Assembly: GCF_026162625.1 (NCBI RefSeq)
Contig: NZ_JAOTBD010000006.1
Span: 1 to 64,000, forward strand
Length of the DNA stretch: 64,000 bases
Direction: 5' to 3'
From: Paracoccus beibuensis
Lineage (GTDB): Bacteria > Pseudomonadota > Alphaproteobacteria > Rhodobacterales > Rhodobacteraceae
A model generated the notes under the pieces. It was not told where the DNA came from. It made no database searches and saw only the letters and a program-made list of their open reading frames with translations. Of this stretch, positions 46,542 through 55,826 are shown piece by piece. Made by a program: the position numbers and the translations under genes. Each line of letters starts with the position of its first letter. The first letter of the stretch is position 1.

Positions 46542-47279
46542 ATGGAGCTGGCGCAGGACGTATCCGGCGAGGTGGCGGGGGGCGCGGGCGCCCGACCGCG
46601 CCATGTCGCCATCATCATGGACGGAAACGGCCGATGGGCCACCGAACGCGGCTGGCCGCGCCTGGTCGGCCACCGCCGCGGCGCCGAGCGCGTCAAGCAG
46701 ATCGTCCGTGCCTGCCCCGACCTGGGCGTCGACTGGCTGACGATTTATGCCTTCTCGACCGAGAACTGGAAGCGCTCGACCGAGGAAGTCCTTGGCCTGA
46801 TGAAGATCTTCCGCCGCTATATCCAGCACGAGGCGCGGGGTATGGCGGCCGAAGGCGTCCGGCTGCGCTTCATCGGCGGGCGCGAGCGGCTGGACCGCAA
46901 GCTGCAGGACCTGATGACCTCGATCGAGGCGCGGACGGCGGCCAACACCCGGCTGAACCTGACCGTCGCAATCAACTATGGCGGACGGGACGAATTGCTG
47001 CGCGCATCGAACCGGCTGGCCGGCAGGATCGCCCGCAAAGAGATCGCCGAGGCGACGCAGGCCGATCTGGCCGCCTGCCTGGACACCGCCGGCCATCCCG
47101 ACCCCGACCTGGTGATCCGCACATCCGGCGAGACGCGGACCTCGAACTTCCTGCCCTGGCAGGCCGCCTATGCGGAATACGAATTCACGCAGACGTTGTG
47201 GCCGGACTTCACGCCCGACCATCTGTCCGTCATCCTTGATCGCTTTGGCCAGCGCGAGCGGCGCTTCGGAGGCGCATGA
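46542..47279 (+). CDS. uppS: Isoprenyl transferase (undecaprenyl diphosphate synthase)
   Basis: A 245-residue cis-prenyltransferase elongating farnesyl diphosphate to the C55 carrier for wall and polysaccharide synthesis. It shows VAIIMDGNGRWATERGWPR with the catalytic Asp, GVDWLTIYAFSTENWKRS, INYGGRDELLRASNRLAG and DLVIRTSGETRTSNFLPW. Length is normal. It overlaps cdsA by 4 bp and is followed by dxr, which makes isoprenoid precursors, so the operon joins precursor and carrier synthesis. Confidence 0.97.
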   Translation: MELAQDVSGEVAGGAGARPRHVAIIMDGNGRWATERGWPRLVGHRRGAERVKQIVRACPDLGVDWLTIYAFSTENWKRSTEEVLGLMKIFRRYIQHEARGMAAEGVRLRFIGGRERLDRKLQDLMTSIEARTAANTRLNLTVAINYGGRDELLRASNRLAGRIARKEIAEATQADLAACLDTAGHPDPDLVIRTSGETRTSNFLPWQAAYAEYEFTQTLWPDFTPDHLSVILDRFGQRERRFGGA

Positions 47280-48121
47280 CGGGCGCGATCGGCAGCGGGG
47301 CCCGGCCGCCGTCCGGCAAATGGGCCGACCTGTCGCGTCGCCTCGCCTCGACCCTGGTGCTGCTGGCCATCGGCGTTCTTCTGGCCGTGGCCCAAGGAAT
47401 CTGGCTGAGGCTCGGCATGGCCGTCATCTCGGCCATCACCTTCTGGGAACTGGCGGCGATGACCGGCTGGAAGCATCCGGCACGCCACGTCACCCTGTTC
47501 GGGCGCAGCCGCCCCATCGCGCTGGCATCCATTGCTGGCGTCTCGCAGGCGCTTGCGCTGACCGAGTTTCACCAGTTGGCTTGGATGGCGCTTCTGCTGC
47601 CGATCCTGCTGGGGCTTCCCGGTGCCGCCCGGCGCGACCGCGGCACCTATGCGATCTTCGGAACGGCCATCCTGCTGGTCGCCTACGGCCTCGTCGGGTT
47701 CCGTGAGCTTTATGGGCTGAGCTTCGTTCTGTGGCTGATGGGGGTCATCATCATTTCGGACACGGCGGGCTATTTTTTTGGCCGCACCTTGGGCGGGCCT
47801 AAATTCTGGCCGCAGCTCAGCCCGAAAAAGACCTGGTCCGGCACGATCGCGGGCTGGATCGCGACATGCCTCTTCGGTGCAATGCTGTGGCTGACCGATC
47901 ACGGGGACGCGGCGCTGGTCTGGGTGTCGCCGCTGGTCTGCTTCGCCGGGCAGATGGGCGACATCGCCGAAAGCTGGCTGAAGCGACGGGCCGGGGTCAA
48001 GGACAGCTCGAACCTGATCCCGGGGCACGGCGGCTTCATGGACCGATTTGACGCAGTGACGGGCGCGGTTCTGGCGACCATGGTGATCGGTATCCTGACG
48101 CAACTGCCCGTGGTGGATTGA
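47276..48121 (+). CDS. cdsA: Phosphatidate cytidylyltransferase
   Basis: A 281-residue inner-membrane enzyme making CDP-diacylglycerol, the branch point of phospholipid synthesis. It has about eight hydrophobic segments and the C-terminal signature SWLKRRAGVKDSSNLIPGHG followed by GFMDRFDAVTGA. It overlaps uppS by 4 bp and precedes dxr by 3 bp. The N-terminal segment is slightly short relative to E. coli, which is normal for this clade. Confidence 0.94.
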   Translation: MTGAIGSGARPPSGKWADLSRRLASTLVLLAIGVLLAVAQGIWLRLGMAVISAITFWELAAMTGWKHPARHVTLFGRSRPIALASIAGVSQALALTEFHQLAWMALLLPILLGLPGAARRDRGTYAIFGTAILLVAYGLVGFRELYGLSFVLWLMGVIIISDTAGYFFGRTLGGPKFWPQLSPKKTWSGTIAGWIATCLFGAMLWLTDHGDAALVWVSPLVCFAGQMGDIAESWLKRRAGVKDSSNLIPGHGGFMDRFDAVTGAVLATMVIGILTQLPVVD

Positions 48122-48124
48122 CGG

Positions 48125-49282
48125 ATGAGACGCATCTCGATCTTCGGGGCGACCGGTTCGGTCGGCACGAACGGCGTCGACCTGATCCGCCGCGGCGGCG
48201 GGGCGGACAGCTATGACGTCGTGGCGCTGACCGGCGGTCGCAACATCGCCCGGCTTGCAAAGATGGCCCGAGAGCTTTGCGCCGAGGTCGCGGTGACCGC
48301 GCATGACGATCTGCTTGACGACCTGCGCTCCGCCTTGAGGGGAAGCGGTGTCGAGGCGATGGCGGGCGAGGCGGCCCTGCTCGAGGCGGCTGCGCGTCCG
48401 GCCGACTGGATCCTGTCGGCCATCGTCGGCGCCGCGGGGCTTGCACCGGGGCTGACGGCCTTGGCTCAAGGCGGAACGCTGGCACTGGCGAACAAGGAAT
48501 CGCTGGTCTGCGCCGGGGCGCTTCTGCGCCGGACGGGCAAGGTGGCGGGGGCCACTATTCTTCCGGTCGACAGTGAACATTCCGCCATTTTTCAGGCGCT
48601 TGGATTGGATAACCTGGAATCCGTCAAGCATGTGACCATCACTGCGTCCGGTGGCGCCTTCCGCGACTGGCCGTTGGAGCGGCTGGCGGCTGCAACGGTG
48701 GCCGAGGCGTCGACGCACCCGAACTGGGCGATGGGCCAAAGGATCACCATCGACAGCGCGTCCATGTTCAACAAGGCCATGGAAGTGATAGAGGCGAAAG
48801 AATTTTTCGGCCTCGATGCCGACCGGATCAAGGTGTTGGTGCATCCGGAATCGATCATCCATGCGATGGTGACGCACCACGACGGTGGCAGCATCGCGCA
48901 TCTGGGTGCCCCCGACATGCGCCACGCCATCGGGTATGCGCTGCACTGGCCCCAGCGTCGCGCCTTGCCGGTGGCCGCGCTGGATCTGGCCGCGCTTGGT
49001 ACGCTGACCTTCCGCGCCCCCGATGAGTTGCGGTGGCCCGCGCTGCGGCTGTCCCGAGAGGTCATGGCGGCGGGCGGCGCGGCCGGCGCGGTCTTCAACG
49101 CTGCCAAGGAACAGGCGCTGGACGACTTCATTGCCGGCCGCATCCGTTTCACCCAGATGGCGCCGCGGGTCGAGGCGGTGCTGGAGACGTTGTCCGCGGA
49201 ACCGGGCTTTGCCCAAGACCCGGACGACCTGCCGACCGTCCTTCACTGGGACGGCCTCGCCCGACGAAAGGCTGCCGCATGA
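48125..49282 (+). CDS. dxr: 1-deoxy-D-xylulose-5-phosphate reductoisomerase
   Basis: A 385-residue NADPH enzyme converting DXP to MEP, the first committed step of the MEP isoprenoid pathway and the target of fosmidomycin. It shows the NADPH motif ISIFGATGSVGTNGVDLI, LALANKESLVCAGALL, LPVDSEHSAIFQALGL with the metal ligands, SGGAFRDWPLERL and the long HPNWAMGQRITIDSASMFNK. Length is typical. The stop overlaps the rseP start by 4 bp. Confidence 0.97.
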   Translation: MRRISIFGATGSVGTNGVDLIRRGGGADSYDVVALTGGRNIARLAKMARELCAEVAVTAHDDLLDDLRSALRGSGVEAMAGEAALLEAAARPADWILSAIVGAAGLAPGLTALAQGGTLALANKESLVCAGALLRRTGKVAGATILPVDSEHSAIFQALGLDNLESVKHVTITASGGAFRDWPLERLAAATVAEASTHPNWAMGQRITIDSASMFNKAMEVIEAKEFFGLDADRIKVLVHPESIIHAMVTHHDGGSIAHLGAPDMRHAIGYALHWPQRRALPVAALDLAALGTLTFRAPDELRWPALRLSREVMAAGGAAGAVFNAAKEQALDDFIAGRIRFTQMAPRVEAVLETLSAEPGFAQDPDDLPTVLHWDGLARRKAAA

Positions 49283-50607
49283 CCGAGATCTTCGCCCAGA
49301 CCGGAAGCACGCTCTGGACGCTGGCGTCCTTTGTCGTGGCGCTGGCAGTGATCGTAACCGTACACGAATACGGCCACTATATCGTCGGGCGCTGGTCCGG
49401 CATCCGGGCCGAGATCTTCTCGATCGGCTTCGGCCCGCGCCTCGCGGCGCGGCGTGACCGTCGCGGAACGCTGTGGCAGGTCGCGGCGCTGCCGCTTGGC
49501 GGTTATGTGCGCTTTCTGGGCGACGACAATGCCGCCAGCGCGGGTCCGGGCCTTGCGGTCGATCCGGCCCTACGGCGGCAGACGCTGCAGGGCGCGCCCC
49601 TCTGGGCGCGGTTCGCGACACTGCTGGCCGGGCCGGTCTTCAACTTTATCCTGTCGATCCTGGTCTTCGGCGGCTTTGCCATCTTCCAGGGCCTACCCGC
49701 GGACGAGGTTCGCATCGGGGCCGTGACGAACGCGCCGCCCGCGATCGAGAACCAGTTGCAGCCGGGCGACCGCATCCTGGCCGTCGGCGACGTGCCGGTC
49801 GAGACGTGGTCGGAACTGGGGGCGGCCATTGACGTCCTTCCCGTCGCGCGGCAGCAGTCCTGGCAGGTCGAACGCGATGGCGGGGTCGTGACGGTGACCG
49901 GTCCCGACCCGATGCCCGCGCGCATCAGCGGCGTAGCCCCCCGCAGTGCGGCAGCCGATGCGGGCATCCGTGCCGGCGACGTGGTCCTGGCCATCGACGG
50001 GCAGCCGGTGACCCGCTTTACGCAGATGCGCGATGCGGTCGAGGCGGCCGAGGGCGAGCCCTTGCAGCTGCGCCTTTGGCGCGAGGGTGCGGGCGAGATC
50101 AAGGTCAAGCTGCGCCCCAAGCTGTCGGACCTCCCCGTGGAAGGCGGCTTCGAGCAGCGCTGGCTGATCGGCGTGACCGGAGGCGAAAGCTTCTTCACGC
50201 CCCAGACCCGCAGCGTGGGCCCGCTGGAGGCGCTGTTGCTTGGTGCCTCGCAGACCTGGGGGATCATCGTGTCATCTCTGACCGGGCTCTGGGCGATGAT
50301 TTCTGGGCAGATCGGGACCTGCAACCTGGGCGGCGCGATCAGCATCGCGGAAAGCACCGGGCAGGCGGCCAGTGCCGGCGGCGCGAACTTCCTGTGGTGG
50401 ATCGCGGTCCTCTCTGCCGCCATCGGTTTTCTCAACCTGCTGCCGATCCCGGTGCTGGATGGCGGGCACCTGGTGTTCTATGCCTACGAGGCGGTTCGCG
50501 GCCGTCCGCCGTCGGACAAGGCGCTGAGCGTGCTGACCGCGATCGGCATGGCGGCGGTGCTGTCACTGATGCTCTTTGGCCTGAGCAACGATCTTTTCTG
50601 CCCCTGA
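49279..50607 (+). CDS. rseP: RIP metalloprotease RseP (site-2 protease family)
   Basis: A 442-residue intramembrane zinc protease cleaving anti-sigma factors and signal-peptide remnants. The HExxH site is H29-E30-Y31-G32-H33 in the first helix (VTVHEYGHYIVGRWSG), the third zinc ligand is in NLLPIPVLDGGHLVFYAYEA near the end, and two PDZ-like modules lie between (DEVRIGAVTNAPPAIENQL and AADAGIRAGDVVLAIDGQPV). It is placed between dxr and bamA, the classic envelope-stress locus. Confidence 0.95.
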   Translation: MTEIFAQTGSTLWTLASFVVALAVIVTVHEYGHYIVGRWSGIRAEIFSIGFGPRLAARRDRRGTLWQVAALPLGGYVRFLGDDNAASAGPGLAVDPALRRQTLQGAPLWARFATLLAGPVFNFILSILVFGGFAIFQGLPADEVRIGAVTNAPPAIENQLQPGDRILAVGDVPVETWSELGAAIDVLPVARQQSWQVERDGGVVTVTGPDPMPARISGVAPRSAAADAGIRAGDVVLAIDGQPVTRFTQMRDAVEAAEGEPLQLRLWREGAGEIKVKLRPKLSDLPVEGGFEQRWLIGVTGGESFFTPQTRSVGPLEALLLGASQTWGIIVSSLTGLWAMISGQIGTCNLGGAISIAESTGQAASAGGANFLWWIAVLSAAIGFLNLLPIPVLDGGHLVFYAYEAVRGRPPSDKALSVLTAIGMAAVLSLMLFGLSNDLFCP

Positions 50608-50700
50608 CGGCGATGCGGTTTTGACAGGCCGGGCCTGTTGAGGCTAGAGGAAGAGGCAAAACAAGAGGCCCGACACGGGCAGCAGGCAAGAGGGGCTGCG

Positions 50701-53013
50701 ATGACACGGAAACTGGGCAAGGGCGCGGTGGCGCTGATGACGGCCTTGGCGATCACGGTGCCCGCGGGCCTGCTGCCCGGGCCGGCCGCAGCCCTGATCT
50801 TCAACGACATCCGCATCGAGGGCAATACGCAGGTCGAGGCGGGGACTATTCTTTCTGCGCTGAACCTGCCGCGCGGCCAGGACGTCAGCGCCGGTGAGGT
50901 CAACGACGCCTTGCAGCGGCTGCAGGGCACCGGCCTCTTCGAGACGGTCGAACTGGTCCCGCAAGGCGGGCAGCTGGTGGTGCGCGTCAGCGAGTATCCG
51001 ATCGTCAACCAGATCAGCTTCGAAGGCAACCGCCGCCTGAACGACGACCGCCTGGCCGAGATCGTCCAGAGCCGGGCGCGCCGCGTCTATCAGCCCAGCC
51101 AGGCGATCCAGGACGCGCAGACCATCGCGCAGGTCTATGCCGCCGAAGGCCGCCTGTCGGCCCGCGTGGATCCAAGGATCATCCGCCGCAGCGGCAATCG
51201 CGTCGACCTGGTGTTCGAGATCCGCGAAGGCGCCGTGACCGAGATCGAGCGGATCAGCTTCACCGGCAACCGGGCATTTTCCGACCGCCGGTTGCGCGAC
51301 GTGCTGCAGACCAAGCAGGCGGGCATCCTGCGCACCTTCATCCGCCGCGACACCTTCGCGCCCGAGCGTATCCCGCTGGACGAGCAGCTGCTGACCGACT
51401 TCTACCGGTCGCGCGGCTATGCCGACTTCCGCGTGCAGGCCGTCGCCCCCGAGATCGCGCGCGAGCGCGACGCGTTCTTCATCACGTTCAACATTCAGGA
51501 AGGTCCCCGCTATCGGTTCGGCCGCGTCGATACCGTGTCCGAGATCCCGGGCGTGGACGCATCGCTCTTTGCCGACCAGAACCGCGTGCGGCGGGGTTCG
51601 GTCTATAACCCCTCGGACGTCGACACCACCATCCGCCGGATGGAAACCGTCGCGATCCAGCAGGGCCTGGACTTCGTCAGCATCGAGCCGCGGATCACGC
51701 GCAACCCGTCGAGCCAGACGCTGGACCTGACCTTCGCCCTGACCCGCGGCGAACGCATCTTCGTGGAACGCATCGACATCGAGGGGAACACGACCACGCT
51801 GGACCAGGTGATCCGTCGCCAGTTCAACACCGTCGAGGGCGACCCCTTCAACCCACGCGAGATCCGCAACTCGGCAGAGCGCATCCGCGCACTGGGGTAT
51901 TTCGGCGATGCGCAGGTTGAAACGCGGCAGGGCAGCGCGCCCGACCAGGTCATCGTCGGCGTCGCAGTCGAGGAGCAGCCCACCGGATCGCTGTCCTTCG
52001 GCGCGTCCTACGGTGTCAACTCGGGCGTCGGCCTGAACGCGTCCTTGACCGAGCGGAACTTCCTCGGGCGCGGCCAGACGCTTGGCCTGCAGATCTCGAC
52101 CGCGAGCGGCGACCGCGCGGCCGGCATCAATTTCGTCGAGCCGTATTTCCTGGGGCGCGACCTGCGTTTCGGGTTCGCGGCCAACTACAACGAGACCGAC
52201 GACCTGAACTCGGATTACGACACCCGGTTCATCCGCATCCAGCCGTCGATCGAGTTTCCAGTGTCTGCAAACGGCCGGATCGAACTGCGCTACCGTATCT
52301 CGGAAGAGAAACTCGACAACGTCACCGAGGACAGCTCTCAGTTGCTTCAGGACGAGGCAGGCGCGCGCATCACCTCGGCCATCGGCTATACCTACAACTG
52401 GGATTCGCGGCGCACGGGCCTTGACCCGCTGACCGCCTATCGGTTCCGTTTCTCGCAGGATTTCGCAGGCGCGGGCGGCGACACCAAGACCGTGACGACC
52501 ACGGCGCTGGCGGGCGTCGAAAGCACGGCCTGGCGCGAGAACATCACCCTGCGCGGCGAGGTCGAGGCCGGGGCGATCTATACCTACGGAGATTATTCGA
52601 CCTGGATCCTGGACCGCTTCCGTACCGGCAACCGCATTCGCGGGTTCGAACCGAACGGCTATGGCCCCCGCGACCTCGAGGCCGAGAACCAGGACGCCAT
52701 CGGCGGCAATTACTACTGGGCGGCGCGCGCCGAGGCGCAGTTCCCCATCGGCCTGCCCGAGGAATACGGCATCCAGGGCGGTCTCTTCGCCGATGTCGGA
52801 TCTCTCTGGGGGCTGGACCAGCGCAGCTACGAGGCCGCGGACGGCAGCATGGTGACCATTGACGACGACATGTATGTCCGCGCCGCCGTCGGGGCGTCGA
52901 TCTTCTGGACCACCCCCATCGGGCCGCTGCGCTTCAACTTCTCGAAGACCGTCCGCAAGGAGGACTATGATGAGGAGCAGAACTTCGATCTGACCATCCA
53001 GACGACGTTCTGA
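50701..53013 (+). CDS. bamA: Outer membrane protein assembly factor BamA
   Basis: A 770-residue outer-membrane insertase. A signal sequence (ALMTALAITVPAGLLPGP) is followed by five POTRA repeats (first NDIRIEGNTQVEAGTILSAL) and a C-terminal Omp85 barrel with GASYGVNSGVGLNASLTERN and the VRGF-like IRGFEPNGYGPRD loop. It ends in Phe (LTIQTTF), the outer-membrane signature. It is flanked by rseP and the Skp-like chaperone. The start at 50701 is preferred over 50638 because the extra residues do not look like a leader. Confidence 0.97.
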   Translation: MTRKLGKGAVALMTALAITVPAGLLPGPAAALIFNDIRIEGNTQVEAGTILSALNLPRGQDVSAGEVNDALQRLQGTGLFETVELVPQGGQLVVRVSEYPIVNQISFEGNRRLNDDRLAEIVQSRARRVYQPSQAIQDAQTIAQVYAAEGRLSARVDPRIIRRSGNRVDLVFEIREGAVTEIERISFTGNRAFSDRRLRDVLQTKQAGILRTFIRRDTFAPERIPLDEQLLTDFYRSRGYADFRVQAVAPEIARERDAFFITFNIQEGPRYRFGRVDTVSEIPGVDASLFADQNRVRRGSVYNPSDVDTTIRRMETVAIQQGLDFVSIEPRITRNPSSQTLDLTFALTRGERIFVERIDIEGNTTTLDQVIRRQFNTVEGDPFNPREIRNSAERIRALGYFGDAQVETRQGSAPDQVIVGVAVEEQPTGSLSFGASYGVNSGVGLNASLTERNFLGRGQTLGLQISTASGDRAAGINFVEPYFLGRDLRFGFAANYNETDDLNSDYDTRFIRIQPSIEFPVSANGRIELRYRISEEKLDNVTEDSSQLLQDEAGARITSAIGYTYNWDSRRTGLDPLTAYRFRFSQDFAGAGGDTKTVTTTALAGVESTAWRENITLRGEVEAGAIYTYGDYSTWILDRFRTGNRIRGFEPNGYGPRDLEAENQDAIGGNYYWAARAEAQFPIGLPEEYGIQGGLFADVGSLWGLDQRSYEAADGSMVTIDDDMYVRAAVGASIFWTTPIGPLRFNFSKTVRKEDYDEEQNFDLTIQTTF

Positions 53014-53723
53014 TGAGAAGGAAGGGCCTCGTCCTGCCGGTCATGATGGTGGCGGCGGCGCTGGCCCTGCCGGCCGCTGCCCAGGATGCGGTGCCCATCG
53101 GTCCTGCCGCCCCGCAGGTCGACCAGCCACGGCCCGAGGTCGATCTGCCGAACAGCATCATCGCTGCACCGGACGAGGCTGGACCCCTGCCAATTGCACC
53201 GGTGCTGACGCTGGATCAGGATGCGCTTTACCTGTCGTCGTCATGGGGGCTGCGCGCGCAGGCCCGGCTGGAGGCCGAGGGAGAGGTCATCGCGGCCGAA
53301 AACGAGCGTCTGACGGAACTGCTGTCGACCGAGGAGGCCGCACTGACCGCACAGCGCGCGACGCTGCCTGCCGCCGAATTCCGTCGCCTGGCCGAGGATT
53401 TCGACCGTCGCGCGACCCAGATCCGGCGCGAACGCGCGCAGGCTGTCCAGGCGTTGAATGCCTGGGCCGATGCCGACCGGGAAGCCTTCTTCCGCGCGGC
53501 CCTGCCGGTCATGGGCGAGGTGATGCAGGAACGCGGGGCGATTGCCGTGCTGGACCGCCGAACGGTCTTCGTGTCGCTGGACGCCATCGACATCACGGGC
53601 GAACTGATCACCGCGCTGAACGCCAGCATCGGCGATGGGGACGGCGCCGTGCCGGTGCCGCAGGACCAGCCGGCGTCGCCGTCAGGGCAGACGGGCGATC
53701 CGGTCGCTGATCAGGCCGAATAG
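53013..53723 (+). CDS. OmpH/Skp family periplasmic chaperone
   Basis: A 236-residue protein with a signal peptide (MMVAAALALPAAAQDA) and the OmpH coiled-coil core (ARLEAEGEVIAAENERLTEL, RLAEDFDRRATQIRRERAQA, MGEVMQERGAIAVLDRRTV). It carries a Pro/Ala-rich linker before and after the core, longer than E. coli Skp (161 residues). Its place after bamA fits a role in delivering outer-membrane proteins. Its last 42 bp overlap the convergent nucleoside hydrolase gene. Usual downstream lipid A genes (fabZ, lpxA) do not follow here. Confidence 0.85.
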   Translation: MRRKGLVLPVMMVAAALALPAAAQDAVPIGPAAPQVDQPRPEVDLPNSIIAAPDEAGPLPIAPVLTLDQDALYLSSSWGLRAQARLEAEGEVIAAENERLTELLSTEEAALTAQRATLPAAEFRRLAEDFDRRATQIRRERAQAVQALNAWADADREAFFRAALPVMGEVMQERGAIAVLDRRTVFVSLDAIDITGELITALNASIGDGDGAVPVPQDQPASPSGQTGDPVADQAE

Positions 53724-54617
53724 CCCGTCACGGTCCACGTCCTTCAGAAACAGCGCGTTGGCCGCCCGGCCGCTGACGCGCCACCAATCCGCAACCGTCA
53801 TGCCGGTGGTCCAGCGGCCCTCGGTTTCGACCTCGATGTTGATCTGTCGGCCTTGAAACAGGTCGGGCTCCAGCAGCCAGGCGATGGTGCAGGGATCGTG
53901 CAGCGGCGCGCCGAGGCTGCCGTACTTGGCGGTGTCGAACCGCTCGAAGAAGTCGGTCCAGCCGGCGACCGCGGGGCCGCAGCGGTTGGGCAGGTCGCGC
54001 ATCTGGTCGACCCAGGCGCGGCTGGTCAGCGCCTTGTGCGTCACGTCCAGCGGCACGACGACAAGCGGTGCGCCGGCCGCAAAGACCTCGGCGGCGGCTT
54101 CGGGATCGACATAGATGTTGAACTCCGCCGCTGGGGTGATGTTGCCGACCTCGAAGTAGGCGCCGCCCATCAGGACGATCCGCTGAACCTTCGGAATGAT
54201 GTCGGGGGCCCGGCGGAAGGCCGTCGCGATGTTCGTCAGCGGGCCGATGGGCACAAGCGTGACGGTTCCCGCAGGCTCGCGGCGCAGGGTGTCGATGATG
54301 AAGTCGACGCCGTCCTGCGGCTGCAGGGGCACGGTCGGGTCGGGAAGGTCGGTGCCGTCCAGGCCGGTCTTGCCGTGGACATGCTCTGCCGTGACCAGGT
54401 CGCGCGCCAGCGGCCGGTCGCAGCCGGCGAAGACGGGTACGGACTGTCCCGAAAGCTCCACGATCTTGCGGGCGTTGGCTTCGGTCAGCGGCAGGGGCAC
54501 GTTTCCGGCCACTGCCACGATGCCCAGAACCTCGATCTCGGGCGAGGCCAGCGCCAGCAGGATTGCCACCGCGTCGTCCTGACCCGGGTCGGTGTCGATG
54601 ATGATCTTCTGCGGCAT
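53682..54617 (-). CDS. Nucleoside hydrolase (IUNH family)
   Basis: A 311-residue calcium-dependent N-ribosyl hydrolase of nucleosides. The metal-binding motif IIIDTDPGQDDAVAILLALA is near the N-terminus, then VAGNVPLPLTEANARKIVEL, PIGPLTNIATAFRRAPDI, VGNITPAAEFNIYVDPEAAA and the C-terminal LHDPCTIAWLLEPDLF with the conserved Asp. Cytosolic or periplasmic location is unclear: there is no signal peptide. Substrate preference (inosine/uridine) cannot be read from sequence. It overlaps the Skp-like gene end by 42 bp. It is followed upstream by a hairpin and the fbpA-like gene. Confidence 0.88.
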   Translation of the reverse strand: MPQKIIIDTDPGQDDAVAILLALASPEIEVLGIVAVAGNVPLPLTEANARKIVELSGQSVPVFAGCDRPLARDLVTAEHVHGKTGLDGTDLPDPTVPLQPQDGVDFIIDTLRREPAGTVTLVPIGPLTNIATAFRRAPDIIPKVQRIVLMGGAYFEVGNITPAAEFNIYVDPEAAAEVFAAGAPLVVVPLDVTHKALTSRAWVDQMRDLPNRCGPAVAGWTDFFERFDTAKYGSLGAPLHDPCTIAWLLEPDLFQGRQINIEVETEGRWTTGMTVADWWRVSGRAANALFLKDVDRDGLFGLISDRIARLP

Positions 54618-54660
54618 GCCTCGGGTTCCTTCGTTGGCGGGCAAAGCTTTGCGCCAAGCC

Positions 54661-54690
54661 GGAAAAAGGCGCAAGCCTTGCCTGCGCCTT
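54661..54690 (-). terminator. Intrinsic terminator of the iron-binding protein gene
   Basis: On the minus strand GGCGCA, a 9-nt loop, TGCGCC and TTTTT follow the fbpA-like gene stop by about 27 bp. The stem is short but GC-rich and the U-run is clear, so transcription should end before the nucleoside hydrolase gene. Confidence 0.75.
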
Positions 54691-54715
54691 CCCCAGCGTC
54701 ATCTTCCGGACGACC

Positions 54716-55714
54716 TCAGCCGTCGAAGTTAACCTGCTCGATCAGGTTCAGCGCCTGCGGGCGCAGGTCCGAGACTTCGGCCAGCGTCAGGTCGTCGGGC
54801 GTGAACTCGCCCCAGCTGGCGACCAGTTCGGACGCTTCTACGCCTTCCTTGACGGGAAACTCGTTGTTCGTCTCGGCATAGATCTGCTGCGCCTCGTCGC
54901 TGACCAGGAACTCCATCAGCTGCAGCGCCGCGTCGCGGTTCGGGGCCGAGGTGGTCATGCCCATGCCCGACACGTTGACGTGGGTGCCGCCGCCTTCGAA
55001 GGTCGGGAAGACGATGCGGACCGAATCCGCCCACTGCTTCTGTTCCTCGTCCTTCAGCATCGCGCCCATGTAATAGGTGTTGCCCAGGCTGATGTCGCAT
55101 TCACCGGCCCAGATCGATTTGACCTGGTCGCGGTCGCCTCCTTCGGGGCGCTTGGCGAGGTTCGACTTCAGCCCTTCCAGCCAGGCCAGCGTCTCTTCCT
55201 CGCCGTGATGGGCCAGGTAGGCGGCGGTCAGCGCGACATTGTAGTCGTTGGTGAAGCTGCGGGTGCAGATGCGGCCCTTCCACTTCGGATCGGCCAGATC
55301 CTCGTAGGTGGTCACCTCGCCATCCGCCACGCGTTCCTTGCTGGCATAGACGATGCGGGCGCGCGTCGTCAGGCCGAACCACTGATTCTCGTCGTCGCGC
55401 AGTTCGGCCGGAATGACGTCCAGTGCCTCGTCCTCGACCGGCTGCAGGACGCCGGCCTCCTTCAGCTCGCCCAGGCGGGCGACGTCCACGGTCAGGACCA
55501 GGTCGGCGGGCGAACGGTCGCCCTCGGCCTGCAACCGCTCAACCATGCCCTTGTCGACAAAGGCGATGTTGACGGTGATGCCGGTCTCGGCGGTGAAGGC
55601 GTCGATCAGCGGCTGGATCAGTTCAGGCTGACGGTGGGAATAGACGTTCACTTCTTGCGCCAGGGCGGGCAGAGCGGTCGCCCCCAAAAGCGAAGCAAGG
55701 ATCAGATGTCGCAT
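54716..55714 (-). CDS. Fe(III) ABC transporter substrate-binding protein
   Basis: A 332-residue periplasmic binding protein with a signal peptide (HLILASLLGATALPALA). It starts VNVYSHRQPELIQPLIDAFT, has the TIVYAS-like ARIVYASKERVAD hinge and the iron-contacting SLGNTYYMGAMLKDE, a paired Tyr motif typical of FbpA/FutA proteins binding ferric ion. A GGAGGAG Shine-Dalgarno site precedes ATG 55712-55714. No permease or ATPase genes are adjacent, so it is an orphan binding protein here, or its partners lie elsewhere. Confidence 0.87.
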   Translation of the reverse strand: MRHLILASLLGATALPALAQEVNVYSHRQPELIQPLIDAFTAETGITVNIAFVDKGMVERLQAEGDRSPADLVLTVDVARLGELKEAGVLQPVEDEALDVIPAELRDDENQWFGLTTRARIVYASKERVADGEVTTYEDLADPKWKGRICTRSFTNDYNVALTAAYLAHHGEEETLAWLEGLKSNLAKRPEGGDRDQVKSIWAGECDISLGNTYYMGAMLKDEEQKQWADSVRIVFPTFEGGGTHVNVSGMGMTTSAPNRDAALQLMEFLVSDEAQQIYAETNNEFPVKEGVEASELVASWGEFTPDDLTLAEVSDLRPQALNLIEQVNFDG

Positions 55715-55826
55715 GAAGAACTCCTCCGGTGTCGGCGCGAGTGTTGGCTTTCCCGACCGTAACTGTCAAGCATCGTCGGCAATGCGACGGATTGACCGCG
55801 GTCGGGACCCGCGCTAGGGCGCAGGC

